From an uncultured Lactobacillus sp. (GTDB lineage Bacteria; Bacillota; Bacilli; Lactobacillales; Lactobacillaceae), in the NCBI GenBank assembly GCA_937916845.1, contig CALFSK010000036.1, positions 1 to 34,465 on the forward strand: a stretch of 34,465 nucleotides of DNA, in the 5' to 3' direction. The translations under genes and the position numbers were made by a program. Shown one piece after another: positions 1-6,870 of this stretch (position 1 is its first letter; each line of letters begins with the position of its first letter). The notes under the pieces are model-generated. The model had not been told where the DNA came from, did no database searches, and saw only the letters and a program-made list of their open reading frames with translations.

Positions 1-54
1 ATCGCACGTAAGATTCCGGTTCTTGAAATGGGGGTTCGATTCCCTCCGGGCGCA
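1..54 (+). tRNA. tRNA-Arg (anticodon CCG), 5' end outside the window
   Basis: This is the 3' two thirds of a tRNA. The anticodon arm is a 4-5 bp stem (AAGA at 10-13 with TCTT at 21-24) around the loop TTCCGGT, which puts anticodon CCG at 16-18 and gives an Arg tRNA. The T arm carries GGTTCGATTCC, and the acceptor 3' strand CGGGCGC ends with discriminator A54. CCA is not encoded. The acceptor 5' strand and D arm lie left of the window. An intrinsic terminator follows within 10 bases. Confidence 0.9.
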
Positions 55-60
55 TGACTT

Positions 61-88
61 AGCTGAGATTATATCTCAGCTTTTTTTA
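61..88 (+). terminator. Intrinsic terminator of tRNA-Arg
   Basis: A perfect 9-bp stem, AGCTGAGAT at 61-69 and ATCTCAGCT at 73-81, has a 3-base loop and is followed by seven T. It directly follows the tRNA and should end its transcript. Confidence 0.9.
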
Positions 89-377
89 TACCCAAATATC
101 ATTTTTTAAACGATACCGCTTCCACTTTCATATAGTAACGAACTTTTAAACGAACCACAAGTTTGCCACCTGGTGCGTTCACCTAATATTTAAGCTCCCC
201 AACTTGAATATCGGCGGGGATTTAGCTATGCTATGTTTTAGGTAGGCTACCGAGACGGCCCGCGTAAAAGCGCGCGAAAAAAGAGACCGGGTCCGCCCGA
301 TCTCTAGCCGTATATGATAGAAACCTAAGTATACCACGTTGGGCAATAAAACGGTATTTTGATTTTGAGGTTTTTCT
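89..377. other. Non-coding stretch between the tRNA terminator and clpP control region
   Basis: I see no credible gene here. The notable structure is a hairpin at 282-305 (AGAGA-c-CGGG, loop TCCG, CCCG-a-TCTCT). Read on the minus strand it is followed by six T, so it has the form of an intrinsic terminator for leftward transcription. No leftward gene lies to its right before clpP, so any transcript it ends would be a short unannotated RNA starting within or near the clpP promoter region. Confidence 0.5.
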
Positions 378-394
378 TTTGACCTTTACTGACC
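378..394 (+). promoter_or_regulatory. CtsR operator upstream of clpP
   Basis: TTTGACC at 378-384, a 3-base spacer, then ACTGACC at 388-394. This is the reverse-strand reading of the CtsR heptad direct repeat (RGTCAAA-n3-RGTCAAA), with two mismatches in the second heptad. CtsR is the heat-shock repressor that controls clp genes in Firmicutes. The box overlaps the likely -35 region of clpP, as expected for repression. Confidence 0.8.
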
Positions 395-418
395 TTAGCG
401 GTAAACTACATTTATATT
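389..418 (+). promoter_or_regulatory. Probable clpP promoter
   Basis: A weak -35 CTGACC (389-394) and a -10 TATATT (413-418) are separated by 18 bases. The -35 lies inside the second CtsR heptad. The transcript would start near 425 and carry a strong AGGAGG Shine-Dalgarno at 451-456, 9 bases before the ATG. Confidence 0.5.
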
Positions 419-465
419 AGCAAGTAGCTAATCATTAATATTGAAACTTTAGGAGGCTAACAGTT

Positions 466-1056
466 ATGTATCCAGTTCCGACAGTTATCGAACAGTCATC
501 ACGCGGCGAACGCGCTTATGACATCTATTCACGACTATTAAAAGACCGTATCATCATGCTCTCCGGTCCAATCGAAGACAACATGGCTAACGCCATCATT
601 GCCCAGTTACTATTCTTAGATGCCCAAGATTCAGGTAAAGACATCTACCTTTATATCAACTCTCCAGGTGGCGTTGTCACTGCCGGCTTAGCTATTTATG
701 ACACGATGAACTTCATCAAGTCTGACGTTCAAACGATCGTCATGGGAATGGCTGCTTCAATGGCCAGTGTCTTGGCTTCGTCTGGTACTAAGGGCAAGCG
801 TTTTGCTTTACCTAACTCCGAAATCTTGATTCATCAACCATCCGGTGGTGCTCAAGGTCAACAAACGGAAATCGAAATCGTTGCCGAAGAAATCTTGAAG
901 ACTCGTAAGAAGATCAACCAGATTTTAGCCGACAATGCCGGTCAATCCGTTGAAAAGTTGAACCACGATACGGAACGTGATAACTACCTAACGGCTCAAG
1001 AAGCCAAGGATTACGGTTTGATCGATGATATCATGGAAAACAACAACTTGAAATAA
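466..1056 (+). CDS. clpP: ATP-dependent Clp protease proteolytic subunit ClpP
   Basis: ClpP is the serine peptidase that forms the double heptameric chamber of Clp proteases. It works with AAA+ unfoldases such as ClpX, ClpC or ClpE in the cytoplasm to remove damaged and regulatory proteins. At 196 residues the protein has normal family length. The catalytic triad is visible: Ser98 in GMAASMAS, His123 in ILIHQPSGG and Asp172 in ERDNY. The oxyanion/substrate loop SPGG is at 66-69. The N-terminal [13 protein letters not shown] is the usual axial-loop region. The ATG has AGGAGG upstream. The gene is monocistronic, between a CtsR-controlled promoter and its own terminator, so heat-shock induction through CtsR is expected. 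Confidence 0.98.
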   Translation: MYPVPTVIEQSSRGERAYDIYSRLLKDRIIMLSGPIEDNMANAIIAQLLFLDAQDSGKDIYLYINSPGGVVTAGLAIYDTMNFIKSDVQTIVMGMAASMASVLASSGTKGKRFALPNSEILIHQPSGGAQGQQTEIEIVAEEILKTRKKINQILADNAGQSVEKLNHDTERDNYLTAQEAKDYGLIDDIMENNNLK

Positions 1057-1067
1057 TCGATTTTTAA

Positions 1068-1100
1068 ACTGAACTAGCTTAGGCTGGTTCAGTTTTTTTG
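1068..1100 (+). terminator. Intrinsic terminator of clpP
   Basis: An 11-bp stem (ACTGAAC-TAGC at 1068-1078 with GCTG-GTTCAGT at 1083-1093) has a 4-base loop and a run of seven T. It lies 12 bases after the clpP stop. Confidence 0.9.
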
Positions 1101-1175
1101 TTATTCAACACTACTTGTATCCACCTACCGAGTGCCGCATACTAGCATTATCACAACTAAAAAGGACTGTTATTA

Positions 1176-2147
1176 ATGACCAAAGTTTACATTGCTGGTC
1201 AGTTGCCAGCTAAAGCAACCGCACTACTTGAACAAACAGCGCTCCAAATCGAAACGTATCAGGGCACGCAGTTAATTGACCACGCTACCTTGAAAGCCAG
1301 CATCGCCGATGCGGATTATCTCATCACCCCACTCTCAACCACGGTCGACCGTGACATTTTGGACCACGCCCCCCATTTAAAATTAATTGCTAACTTTGGC
1401 GCGGGGACTAATAACGTGGACACGGCTTACGCTGCCACCCTAGGAATTCCGGTCACCAATACCCCGGGCGTCTCATCGGTAGCGACCGCTGAATCGACAA
1501 CCGGACTCATCATCGGGTTAGCCCACCGAATTGCGGAGGGGGATCACTTGATGCGGACTACCGGTTTTGCGGGCTGGGCCCCGCTCTTCTTCTTAGGTCA
1601 CAACTTGCAAGCTAAAACGCTCGGCATTGTCGGCATGGGCCAAATCGGCCGCGAAGTTGCCAAACGTATGCATGCTTTTGATATGCCAATTCTTTATACG
1701 CAACGCCACCGCTTACCAATTAGCGTTGAAACTCAGTTGGGGGCAACTTACGTCTCATTAGAAGATTTGCTCGCACAATCAGACGTGGTTTCCTTACACC
1801 TACCACTGAATAAAAATACAACGCACATGATTGACGCAACCGCCTTTAAACAAATGAAACCAAGTGCTTACCTCGTTAACGCAGCTCGGGGACCAATCGT
1901 TGATGAAGCTGCCCTAGTGACCGCACTACGGACTGAGCAAATCGCGGGAGCCGCGCTTGACGTCTACGAACACGAACCTGACGTTGAACCAGCATTAAAA
2001 TCGATGGCTAACGTGTTGTTAACGCCGCATTTAGGTAACGCAACCGTCGAAGCACGCGACGGCATGGCGACCATCGTTGCCCAAAATGTGATTGCTGCTA
2101 GTCAACATCAGCCAATTCAATTTATTGTCAATGGCGTTCAAAATTAG
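1176..2147 (+). CDS. D-2-hydroxyacid dehydrogenase (NAD-dependent)
   Basis: This cytosolic enzyme interconverts 2-oxoacids and D-2-hydroxyacids using NAD(P)H. It belongs to the family of phosphoglycerate dehydrogenase, glyoxylate/hydroxypyruvate reductase and D-lactate dehydrogenase. The Rossmann motif GMGQIG is at 153-158, followed by a basic stretch (TQRHR, 175-179) where NAD/NADP choice is made. Catalytic residues are visible: Arg238 in NAARGP, Glu267 in EHEP and His285 in TPHLGN. At 323 residues it is too short for a SerA with an ACT domain, so a 2-ketoacid or glyoxylate/hydroxypyruvate reductase is more likely; the exact substrate cannot be read from sequence. The basic residues after the Rossmann strand could favour NADP. 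AAAGGA lies 11 bases before the ATG. It stands alone between two terminators. Confidence 0.9.
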   Translation: MTKVYIAGQLPAKATALLEQTALQIETYQGTQLIDHATLKASIADADYLITPLSTTVDRDILDHAPHLKLIANFGAGTNNVDTAYAATLGIPVTNTPGVSSVATAESTTGLIIGLAHRIAEGDHLMRTTGFAGWAPLFFLGHNLQAKTLGIVGMGQIGREVAKRMHAFDMPILYTQRHRLPISVETQLGATYVSLEDLLAQSDVVSLHLPLNKNTTHMIDATAFKQMKPSAYLVNAARGPIVDEAALVTALRTEQIAGAALDVYEHEPDVEPALKSMANVLLTPHLGNATVEARDGMATIVAQNVIAASQHQPIQFIVNGVQN

Positions 2148-2148
2148 C

Positions 2149-2186
2149 AAAAAAGGATTTGAGACGACGGCCTCAAATCCTTTTTC
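2149..2186. terminator. Bidirectional intrinsic terminator
   Basis: AAAAAAGGATTTGAG and CTCAAATCCTTTTT form a 14-bp stem around a loop at 2164-2171. T runs follow on both strands. It ends the dehydrogenase from the left and the 33-residue peptide gene (2209-2310) from the right. Confidence 0.85.
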
Positions 2187-2208
2187 AGTTAACAACGTAG
2201 CTTGTAGG

Positions 2209-2310
2209 TCAGTGTTTCAATAAGTTTTTCACGGTCTTCGTTAGGTCAACAATCTGGTGCACGAGCACCACAATAATTACAATTTTTTCCCACAGCTTCA
2301 ATTCTTTCAT
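2209..2310 (-). CDS. Small hydrophobic peptide, type I toxin-like (33 aa)
   Basis: I do not recognise this as a named gene, but it has all the parts of an expressed small ORF. It starts MKELKLWEK, has a single short membrane-spanning stretch IVIIVVLV at about residues 10-17, and ends in a polar, basic tail with several Lys and a final Lys-His. GGGGGA lies 7 bases before the ATG, a perfect TATAAT -10 lies about 30 bases upstream, and a bidirectional terminator follows. Length, one hydrophobic segment and a charged C-terminus match type I toxin peptides such as Fst/TxpA-like families. No antisense RNA gene could be shown. It could instead be a small membrane regulatory peptide. Function is inferred only from composition. 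Confidence 0.65.
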   Translation of the reverse strand: MKELKLWEKIVIIVVLVHQIVDLTKTVKNLLKH

Positions 2311-2340
2311 TCGTCATTCCCCCAATTAATTAGTTATTTC

Positions 2341-2369
2341 ATTATATAACTAACTTTTACTGATATAAA
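2341..2369 (-). promoter_or_regulatory. Probable promoter of the 33-aa peptide
   Basis: On the minus strand a perfect -10 TATAAT (2341-2346) has a weak -35 TTTATA 17 bases upstream. It starts a short leader with the GGGGGA ribosome site of the peptide gene. Confidence 0.5.
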
Positions 2370-2374
2370 TAGAT

Positions 2375-2426
2375 CAAAAAATCTGGCTGGTAGTCCCGGT
2401 AAGATTCCAGGACTGCCAGCCAGATT
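2375..2426 (-). terminator. Strong minus-strand terminator downstream of element A / oppA
   Basis: A 17-bp stem (2380-2396 with 2410-2426, including CTGGCTGG/CCAGCCAG and AGTCC/GGACT) has a 13-base loop. On the minus strand it is followed by six T. It is the first good terminator for leftward transcription after oppA, about 470 bases beyond the oppA stop, so the oppA mRNA, or a separate RNA, would include element A. Confidence 0.8.
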
Positions 2427-2504
2427 ATTTAAGATCTAAAGGAAAAAATAATTACTAATTAACTGCTAGAGCAGCGCTAGGGCCAATAAAATTATTAAGC
2501 TTCC

Positions 2505-2850
2505 CGCTTCCAGTCGTCCGTGATTTCATCTGCACGTGGCGACCGGTTCAAGCCAAAAAGCGGTTATGAACCCCACATTCACGGCAGATTCATCATGGAC
2601 GATCTTCAGCTATATTGAGGTTGCTAACAACTTGGTTAGTTTGTTTGACAGTAGTCTTAGCGTAGCCGGCAGAACCAGTGGGCCGTGTCGGCACTGTTAG
2701 CTGGCGTTTTTTTGCCAGGTTACAGTGCGGGGCGACTTGAAAGACTCGCCCTTTGAGGCTTTCAAGCGAGGCGAAAGACCGTTGTTTGTCTGTAGCCGCC
2801 CCCATGGCCCACTGATTCTGCCGGCGAAGCTCCGAAAAGGCTGGCTTCTT
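2505..2850. other. Large structured palindromic element A (possible ncRNA or 3' UTR)
   Basis: This is an about 346-base non-coding stretch dense in paired segments. The left domain has ATCTGC (2528-2533) with GCAGAT (2584-2589) and CGTCC (2515-2519) with GGACG (2597-2601), enclosing a hairpin GGTTCA/TGAACC (2545-2572). The right domain is a 20-bp stem with one mismatch (2665-2684 with 2806-2825). It encloses a hairpin with a GTTTTTTT loop (2691-2728), the junction GCGA (2732-2735), an 8-bp hairpin CTTGAAAG/CTTTCAAG (2736-2766) and further sequence. A small GAAGC/GCTTC hairpin follows (2826-2848). Short ORFs across it are by-products of the palindromes. Element B (8641-8987) has the same plan, and a terminator lies on the minus-strand 3' side. 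Confidence 0.6.
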
Positions 2851-2893
2851 AGCGATACAGCAATTGAACTAGTTTCCTCAATAAATCGTTCAC

Positions 2894-4546
2894 TTACTGG
2901 GCAACGTACGCATACTTATAATTCCACTGAGTACCGGCTGTGTTGTGAATAATACCTTTGACCTTCGGATTTTGCAAGTAGGAATAAACCGTCTGATAAA
3001 GCGGTGTAATCCCTTGGTCCTGCATAATCGTCCGTTCCGCCTGAAGCATATCTTGCCAGCGGGCGTTCGTATTATTCGCATCCTGATCTTGCGCCTTTTT
3101 CACTAGTGAATTATACGTTGAACTGTTGTACTTCCCATAGTTATAGCCACTATTCGACGTCATAATCTGCAAGTGTGAAATTGGGTCGTTAAAGTCGGCA
3201 CCCCAACCACTTAGGTAAATATCAAAGTTTCCCGATTGGGCCCGGCTCTGAGCAACCTTGGCTGGAATGTTAGATAAATCGACCGTCAAGCCACTCAGAT
3301 TCTTTTCCAGCGCGGACTTCAAATACTGTGAAATTGGCTTGTTAGGCTCATCATTAGACGTTAACATGTGTAACGTTAACTTCTTCAAACCGGTCTCTTT
3401 CAACCCTTGCTGCCATAACTGCTTTGCTAGCGCAGTATCGTAAGACGTCGAATCTTTAACGACTGATTCATCCGAGAAGTCTTTGCCACTCTTAGGATCA
3501 TTAGCTAAGTCCTTTGGTACGAACGTCTGAGACGTGGTCGAGGCATCCCCGATCACGTTTTTAACTAACGTGTTACGGTTGATCGATAGTGAAATTGCCT
3601 GACGAATCTTTTCGTTGTTTAACGCCTTTTTAACCGTGGCGTTGCTATCTTTAAAGTTATAGACCAAGAACGCGGTGATGGAATATGGATAAGTCGTGTA
3701 ATCACTATTGCTCTTCATATTCTTAACTTGTTCGCTGGCCAACTGCGTTAAGTCCAATTTTTTCTCTTGGAAGAGGTTCAACGTTGTGGTTGTACTTTCG
3801 TTGACCGTGTAATTGATCTTTTGTAAATGAACGGCTTTTTTATCCCAATACTGGTCATTCTTAACGAATTGCCATTTGTTATTAGTCCCCGTCCAACCGG
3901 TTAACTTGAATGGCCCACTGTAAAGCATGTATTGAGCCTTCGTCGCGTAATTACTGCCCCACTTCTTAACCGCTTTTTCACTGATTGGTCCAAATAGTGG
4001 GTACGTCATTAATTTCTTAAAGTAACTAATTGGTTTCTCCAAAGTGACGATAAACGTGTGCTGACCCTCAGCTTTTACACCAAGTGTGCTTGGAGACTTC
4101 TTACCAGCAACGATTGCGTCAGCATTTTGAACACCTGAGAATAGGTAGGCGTACTGCGATTTAGTGGCCGGTGTCACCGTGCGTTTCCATGAATAAACAA
4201 AATCCTGTGCCGTAATTTTGGAACCATCGCTCCATTTGGCATCTCGAATCGTAAAGGTATACGTCTTCCCATCTTTAGAAACCTTCGTCGCTTTAGCTAA
4301 GCCCGGTGTGATACTACCGTTCTTGCCCAAGCGGTATAAGCTTTCAAAAATATTCCCGGTACTGCCATAACCGGACATGTTGGAAATATCAATTGAATCA
4401 AGTGAACTTGGATAAGATAAATTTAAGACTTGATTGCTGGCGTACTTTCCGTTGCCCGTGCTTTGACCACTCTGCTTGCCACAGGCTGCCAACACCGTCA
4501 CTAACAATAAACTAAAAATAACCGTTAACACTGATCGCTTTTTCAA
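2894..4546 (-). CDS. oppA: Oligopeptide ABC transporter substrate-binding lipoprotein (OppA family)
   Basis: This is an extracytoplasmic peptide-binding protein (SBP family 5) that hands peptides to an Opp permease. The signal peptide has K2-K3-R4, a hydrophobic core and lipobox LAAC, so Cys22 would be lipidated and anchor the protein to the outer face of the membrane. The mature part is normal length (550 aa precursor), with an N-terminal LNLSYPSSLDSID strand typical of the family. The start is TTG at 4546 with GGGG about 9 bases upstream. No permease or ATPase genes are adjacent, so it is an orphan receptor that probably works with an Opp system elsewhere. A promoter, Met/Cys-rich leader peptide and terminator precede it, suggesting control by sulfur amino acid supply. 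That would suit uptake of Met- or Cys-containing peptides (inference). Confidence 0.92.
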   Translation of the reverse strand: MKKRSVLTVIFSLLLVTVLAACGKQSGQSTGNGKYASNQVLNLSYPSSLDSIDISNMSGYGSTGNIFESLYRLGKNGSITPGLAKATKVSKDGKTYTFTIRDAKWSDGSKITAQDFVYSWKRTVTPATKSQYAYLFSGVQNADAIVAGKKSPSTLGVKAEGQHTFIVTLEKPISYFKKLMTYPLFGPISEKAVKKWGSNYATKAQYMLYSGPFKLTGWTGTNNKWQFVKNDQYWDKKAVHLQKINYTVNESTTTTLNLFQEKKLDLTQLASEQVKNMKSNSDYTTYPYSITAFLVYNFKDSNATVKKALNNEKIRQAISLSINRNTLVKNVIGDASTTSQTFVPKDLANDPKSGKDFSDESVVKDSTSYDTALAKQLWQQGLKETGLKKLTLHMLTSNDEPNKPISQYLKSALEKNLSGLTVDLSNIPAKVAQSRAQSGNFDIYLSGWGADFNDPISHLQIMTSNSGYNYGKYNSSTYNSLVKKAQDQDANNTNARWQDMLQAERTIMQDQGITPLYQTVYSYLQNPKVKGIIHNTAGTQWNYKYAYVAQ

Positions 4547-4603
4547 TCTTTTTCGCCCCTTTTTTTAATATTCAACTTACTGACCCTTAATTTGACCGGA
4601 AAC

Positions 4604-4647
4604 AAAAAACGCCCGCTTAGAATCTCGTCAGATTCCAAGCAGGCGTT
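4604..4647 (-). terminator. Leader (attenuator) terminator ahead of oppA
   Basis: On the minus strand the stem AACGCC-t-GCTT-g-GAATCT pairs with AGATTC-t-AAGC-g-GGCGTT around the loop GACG and is followed by a T-rich run. Two single mismatches interrupt an otherwise 16-bp stem. It lies after the leader peptide stop (4677) and 58 bases before the oppA start, on the path between promoter and gene. Transcription must pass it to reach oppA. Confidence 0.85.
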
Positions 4648-4676
4648 TCAAAAATAACGTTTTGAGCTCAATGCCG

Positions 4677-4784
4677 TTAATTTTGATGCACTAGAGACGC
4701 TTGTAATTCAACGCAAATAACCATGTTGTTAGGTTCACAACATGGGCAGCACATCATCATTTGTTGGTTAGCTGACTTTTGCAT
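4677..4784 (-). CDS. Met/Cys-rich leader peptide of oppA (35 aa)
   Basis: A 35-codon ORF starts MQKSANQQ and then reads MMMCCPCC at residues 9-16, with one more Met (21) and Cys (24) later. GGAGAG sits 8 bases before the ATG, and a near-consensus promoter lies just upstream. Codons 14-16 (CCA TGT TGT) are exactly the 5' arm of a perfect 9-bp hairpin (4737-4745 with 4721-4729). The Shine-Dalgarno bases AGAGACG (4790-4796) can pair with CGTCTCT (4693-4699) near the end of the ORF. A terminator stands between it and oppA. Runs of regulatory codons, nested hairpins and a terminator are the classical ribosome-mediated attenuation layout. I infer sensing of charged tRNA-Met and/or tRNA-Cys. It could alternatively be a small Cys-rich protein with its own function. 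Confidence 0.8.
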   Translation of the reverse strand: MQKSANQQMMMCCPCCEPNNMVICVELQASLVHQN

Positions 4785-4817
4785 GATTACGTCTCTCCGA
4801 TTTCATAAGATGTGTAC

Positions 4818-4847
4818 AGTATAGATTTAGCCACTTACTTTTGTCAA
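4818..4847 (-). promoter_or_regulatory. Promoter of the leader peptide-oppA unit
   Basis: On the minus strand a perfect -35 TTGACA (4842-4847) and -10 TATACT (4818-4823) have an 18-base spacer. Transcription would start near 4811, leaving about 27 bases before the leader peptide ATG. Confidence 0.85.
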
Positions 4848-4880
4848 GTAGTTTTATCATCAAAAATTCATTTTCTAATT

Positions 4881-4919
4881 AAAAATGCTGCACTACCCTT
4901 AGTAGTCACAGCATTTTTT
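4881..4919 (-). terminator. Intrinsic terminator of the rapZ-yvcK-whiA operon
   Basis: On the minus strand AAAAATGCTG-tg-ACTAC pairs with GTAGT-g-CAGCATTTTT around a 5-base loop, ending in T. It begins 4 bases after the whiA stop. Confidence 0.85.
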
Positions 4920-4923
4920 CTGA

Positions 4924-5856
4924 TTAAGCATCTTTTTGGATTTGTTCTGCGAATTGATTGATTTTCCGTAGCCGGTGATTAATCCCCGACTTCGAGATTG
5001 GGCCCCCAGGAACGAGGGTCCCCAACTCTTTCAAACTCACTTCACGGTGTTCCAAACGCGTTACGGCCACTTCTTGTAGCTTTGGTGGTAATTGCTTCAA
5101 TCCAACCGTCTCGTCGATCAACAAAATATTTTCAATTTGTTTACTAGACGCGTTGGCCACCTTATCCATATTCGCGTTTTCACAGTTCACTAACCGATTA
5201 ACCGAATTACGCATGTCGCGCATAATCCGGACATCTTCAAACTTCAACATGCCAGTAGTCGCACCAATCAACGATAAAAAGTCCGCGATTTTCTCAGCTT
5301 CCTTGATATAGGTGATAAAGCCACCCCGGCGATCGGTCGTCCGTGAATTCAGTCCGTACTGATTCATCATTTCTGAAATCATCCGGTTATGTTCTTCATA
5401 CAGGGAATAAATCTCCAAATGATAACGCGACGTTTCCGGATTATTGACAGAACCGCCCGCTAAAAAGGCCCCCCGCAAATACGAGCGAACCGCTGCATCG
5501 TCGGTCAAGACTTCCGTTGGCGCAACTTCTACAATTTGATAGTCCTTTAAAATTCCTAAATCAGCAAGCACCATGTCGGTCCCCGTTTTTAGGCGAACGA
5601 TGTACAAGTTATTCTTGTTAAGTTTCATCTTACGACGAACGATAAGTTCACTCGCTACGTCGTAAAATTGTTTGAGCAACCGGTAAATACGCCGCGCGAT
5701 GGCCGGATTTTCGGTTTGAATATTCAGAATAAAATGGTGATTGGCCAAGCTAATCGTCCCATTCATTCGAATCAATGCCATTAGTTCGGCTTTGGCATTC
5801 TCGCGATGGACAGTAAGGTTGGTAAGTTCTTTCTTAACTTCACTGGCGTATGACAT
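4924..5856 (-). CDS. whiA: WhiA, DNA-binding sporulation/cell-division regulator homologue
   Basis: WhiA combines an N-terminal degenerate LAGLIDADG homing-endonuclease-like fold with a C-terminal helix-turn-helix. The N-terminal domain covers roughly residues 1-200, including [16 protein letters not shown]. The C-terminal HTH has [13 protein letters not shown] close to the end. At 310 aa it has normal family length. In non-sporulating Firmicutes the protein influences cell division and chromosome segregation; it is a nucleoid-associated factor and regulator rather than an enzyme. It is the last gene of the conserved rapZ-yvcK-whiA unit, 12 bases after yvcK, and so is probably co-transcribed with it. 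Confidence 0.96.
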   Translation of the reverse strand: MSYASEVKKELTNLTVHRENAKAELMALIRMNGTISLANHHFILNIQTENPAIARRIYRLLKQFYDVASELIVRRKMKLNKNNLYIVRLKTGTDMVLADLGILKDYQIVEVAPTEVLTDDAAVRSYLRGAFLAGGSVNNPETSRYHLEIYSLYEEHNRMISEMMNQYGLNSRTTDRRGGFITYIKEAEKIADFLSLIGATTGMLKFEDVRIMRDMRNSVNRLVNCENANMDKVANASSKQIENILLIDETVGLKQLPPKLQEVAVTRLEHREVSLKELGTLVPGGPISKSGINHRLRKINQFAEQIQKDA

Positions 5857-5868
5857 ACACAGGCCCCC

Positions 5869-6870
5869 CTATCTTAAAATATCGGAATGACCAACTAAAT
5901 TCATCAGTTCCGCGACCACTTGATCACCATCATGAAAGGCCCCGTTATCCCGAAGCTTTAAAAAGTTCGAGGAGATCACCTTGCAGTGTTGGTCCCGCAG
6001 GCCACGAAAATCGTGACTGACTTGGCGGGAAACTTCGTTAAATTTATGGAAATCCATGTAATCGGCAGGAACTTTTTCCGTGTTCACTAACACGGTGTTA
6101 ATAAAGTTCTCTCCGAGGTGCCGGTTCAAGACCCGCACGTGATCGGCGTCCGAAAAATTATCGGTTTCGCCCTTTTGCGTCATAATGTTACAAATATAAA
6201 CGACTTCAGCGTCGGTTGCGCACACTGCCCGCCCAATATTATTAATCATCAGGTTAGGCAAAATGCTCGTAAATAAGCTCCCGGGGCCAAGAACGATTTG
6301 GTCAGCTTCCATGATAGCGTCAATTACTGGTTGCACGGCGGTCGGTTCGTTACCGTCCTTATCCGTGACCCACACTTTTTGCAGGGACTTATGGGCGGCC
6401 GTAATTTCAGCTTCACCGACCAACTCAGTACCATCCTTAAAACTGCCGTGTAAGGTCAAGGCTTCATTAGCCGCTGGGTAGACGTGTCCATCCACTTGCA
6501 TCATTCTCGACAGTTCTTGGACCGCATCAAACACCCCGGACTTCATTTCAGTCAATGCTGCGATGATCAAATTACCAATCGCGTGCCCCGCAAAGAATTG
6601 GTCATCACCTTGAAAACGGTACTGAAAAATATCTTTGTAAATGTGTGGTAAATTCGATAATGCAACCATGACGTTTCGAATGTCACCAGGTGGCACGACG
6701 TTGACGTAATTCCGAATAATCCCGGACGACCCGCCATCATCAGCAACCGTCACAATTGCCGTGATGTCAACGGCTTGCTTACGCAAACCGTTCAGGACAA
6801 CTGGTAAACCAGTTCCCCCGCCAATCACGACGATTTTTGGCCGCTGAGTTTTAAACGTATATTTTCTCAT
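5869..6870 (-). CDS. yvcK: YvcK/GlmR family regulator of cell-wall precursor carbon flux
   Basis: This is a member of the CofD-like/YvcK family. In Bacillus the protein binds UDP-GlcNAc and stimulates entry of carbon into GlcN-6-P and peptidoglycan synthesis, and it is needed on gluconeogenic carbon sources. The N-terminal nucleotide-sugar fold is visible as [16 protein letters not shown] (residues 14-29), followed by [11 protein letters not shown] and PPGDIRN. The [15 protein letters not shown] motif lies in the C-terminal half. Length is 333 aa, normal. It overlaps the end of rapZ by 4 bases (ATGA type), which indicates translational coupling. The family is annotated as uridine diphosphate-N-acetylglucosamine-binding. 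Confidence 0.95.
   Translation of the reverse strand: MRKYTFKTQRPKIVVIGGGTGLPVVLNGLRKQAVDITAIVTVADDGGSSGIIRNYVNVVPPGDIRNVMVALSNLPHIYKDIFQYRFQGDDQFFAGHAIGNLIIAALTEMKSGVFDAVQELSRMMQVDGHVYPAANEALTLHGSFKDGTELVGEAEITAAHKSLQKVWVTDKDGNEPTAVQPVIDAIMEADQIVLGPGSLFTSILPNLMINNIGRAVCATDAEVVYICNIMTQKGETDNFSDADHVRVLNRHLGENFINTVLVNTEKVPADYMDFHKFNEVSRQVSHDFRGLRDQHCKVISSNFLKLRDNGAFHDGDQVVAELMNLVGHSDILR

Noticed and set aside
2246..2317. A 23-codon Cys-containing ORF starting at 2317 in a different frame from the hydrophobic peptide
   Set aside because: Its ATG sits directly on the GGGGGA site, too close for initiation. The next ATG (2310) has correct spacing and yields a sensible membrane peptide.
2593..2952. 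ORFs of 70 and 75 codons on both strands across 2593-2952
   Set aside because: They run through the stems of element A, have no ribosome site, and their composition follows the palindromes.
4604..4811. A T-box or SAM riboswitch as explanation of the oppA leader
   Set aside because: No T-box antiterminator motif (AGGGTGGNACCGCG) and no SAM-I, SMK or related core is visible. The codon run in a translatable ORF explains the leader better.
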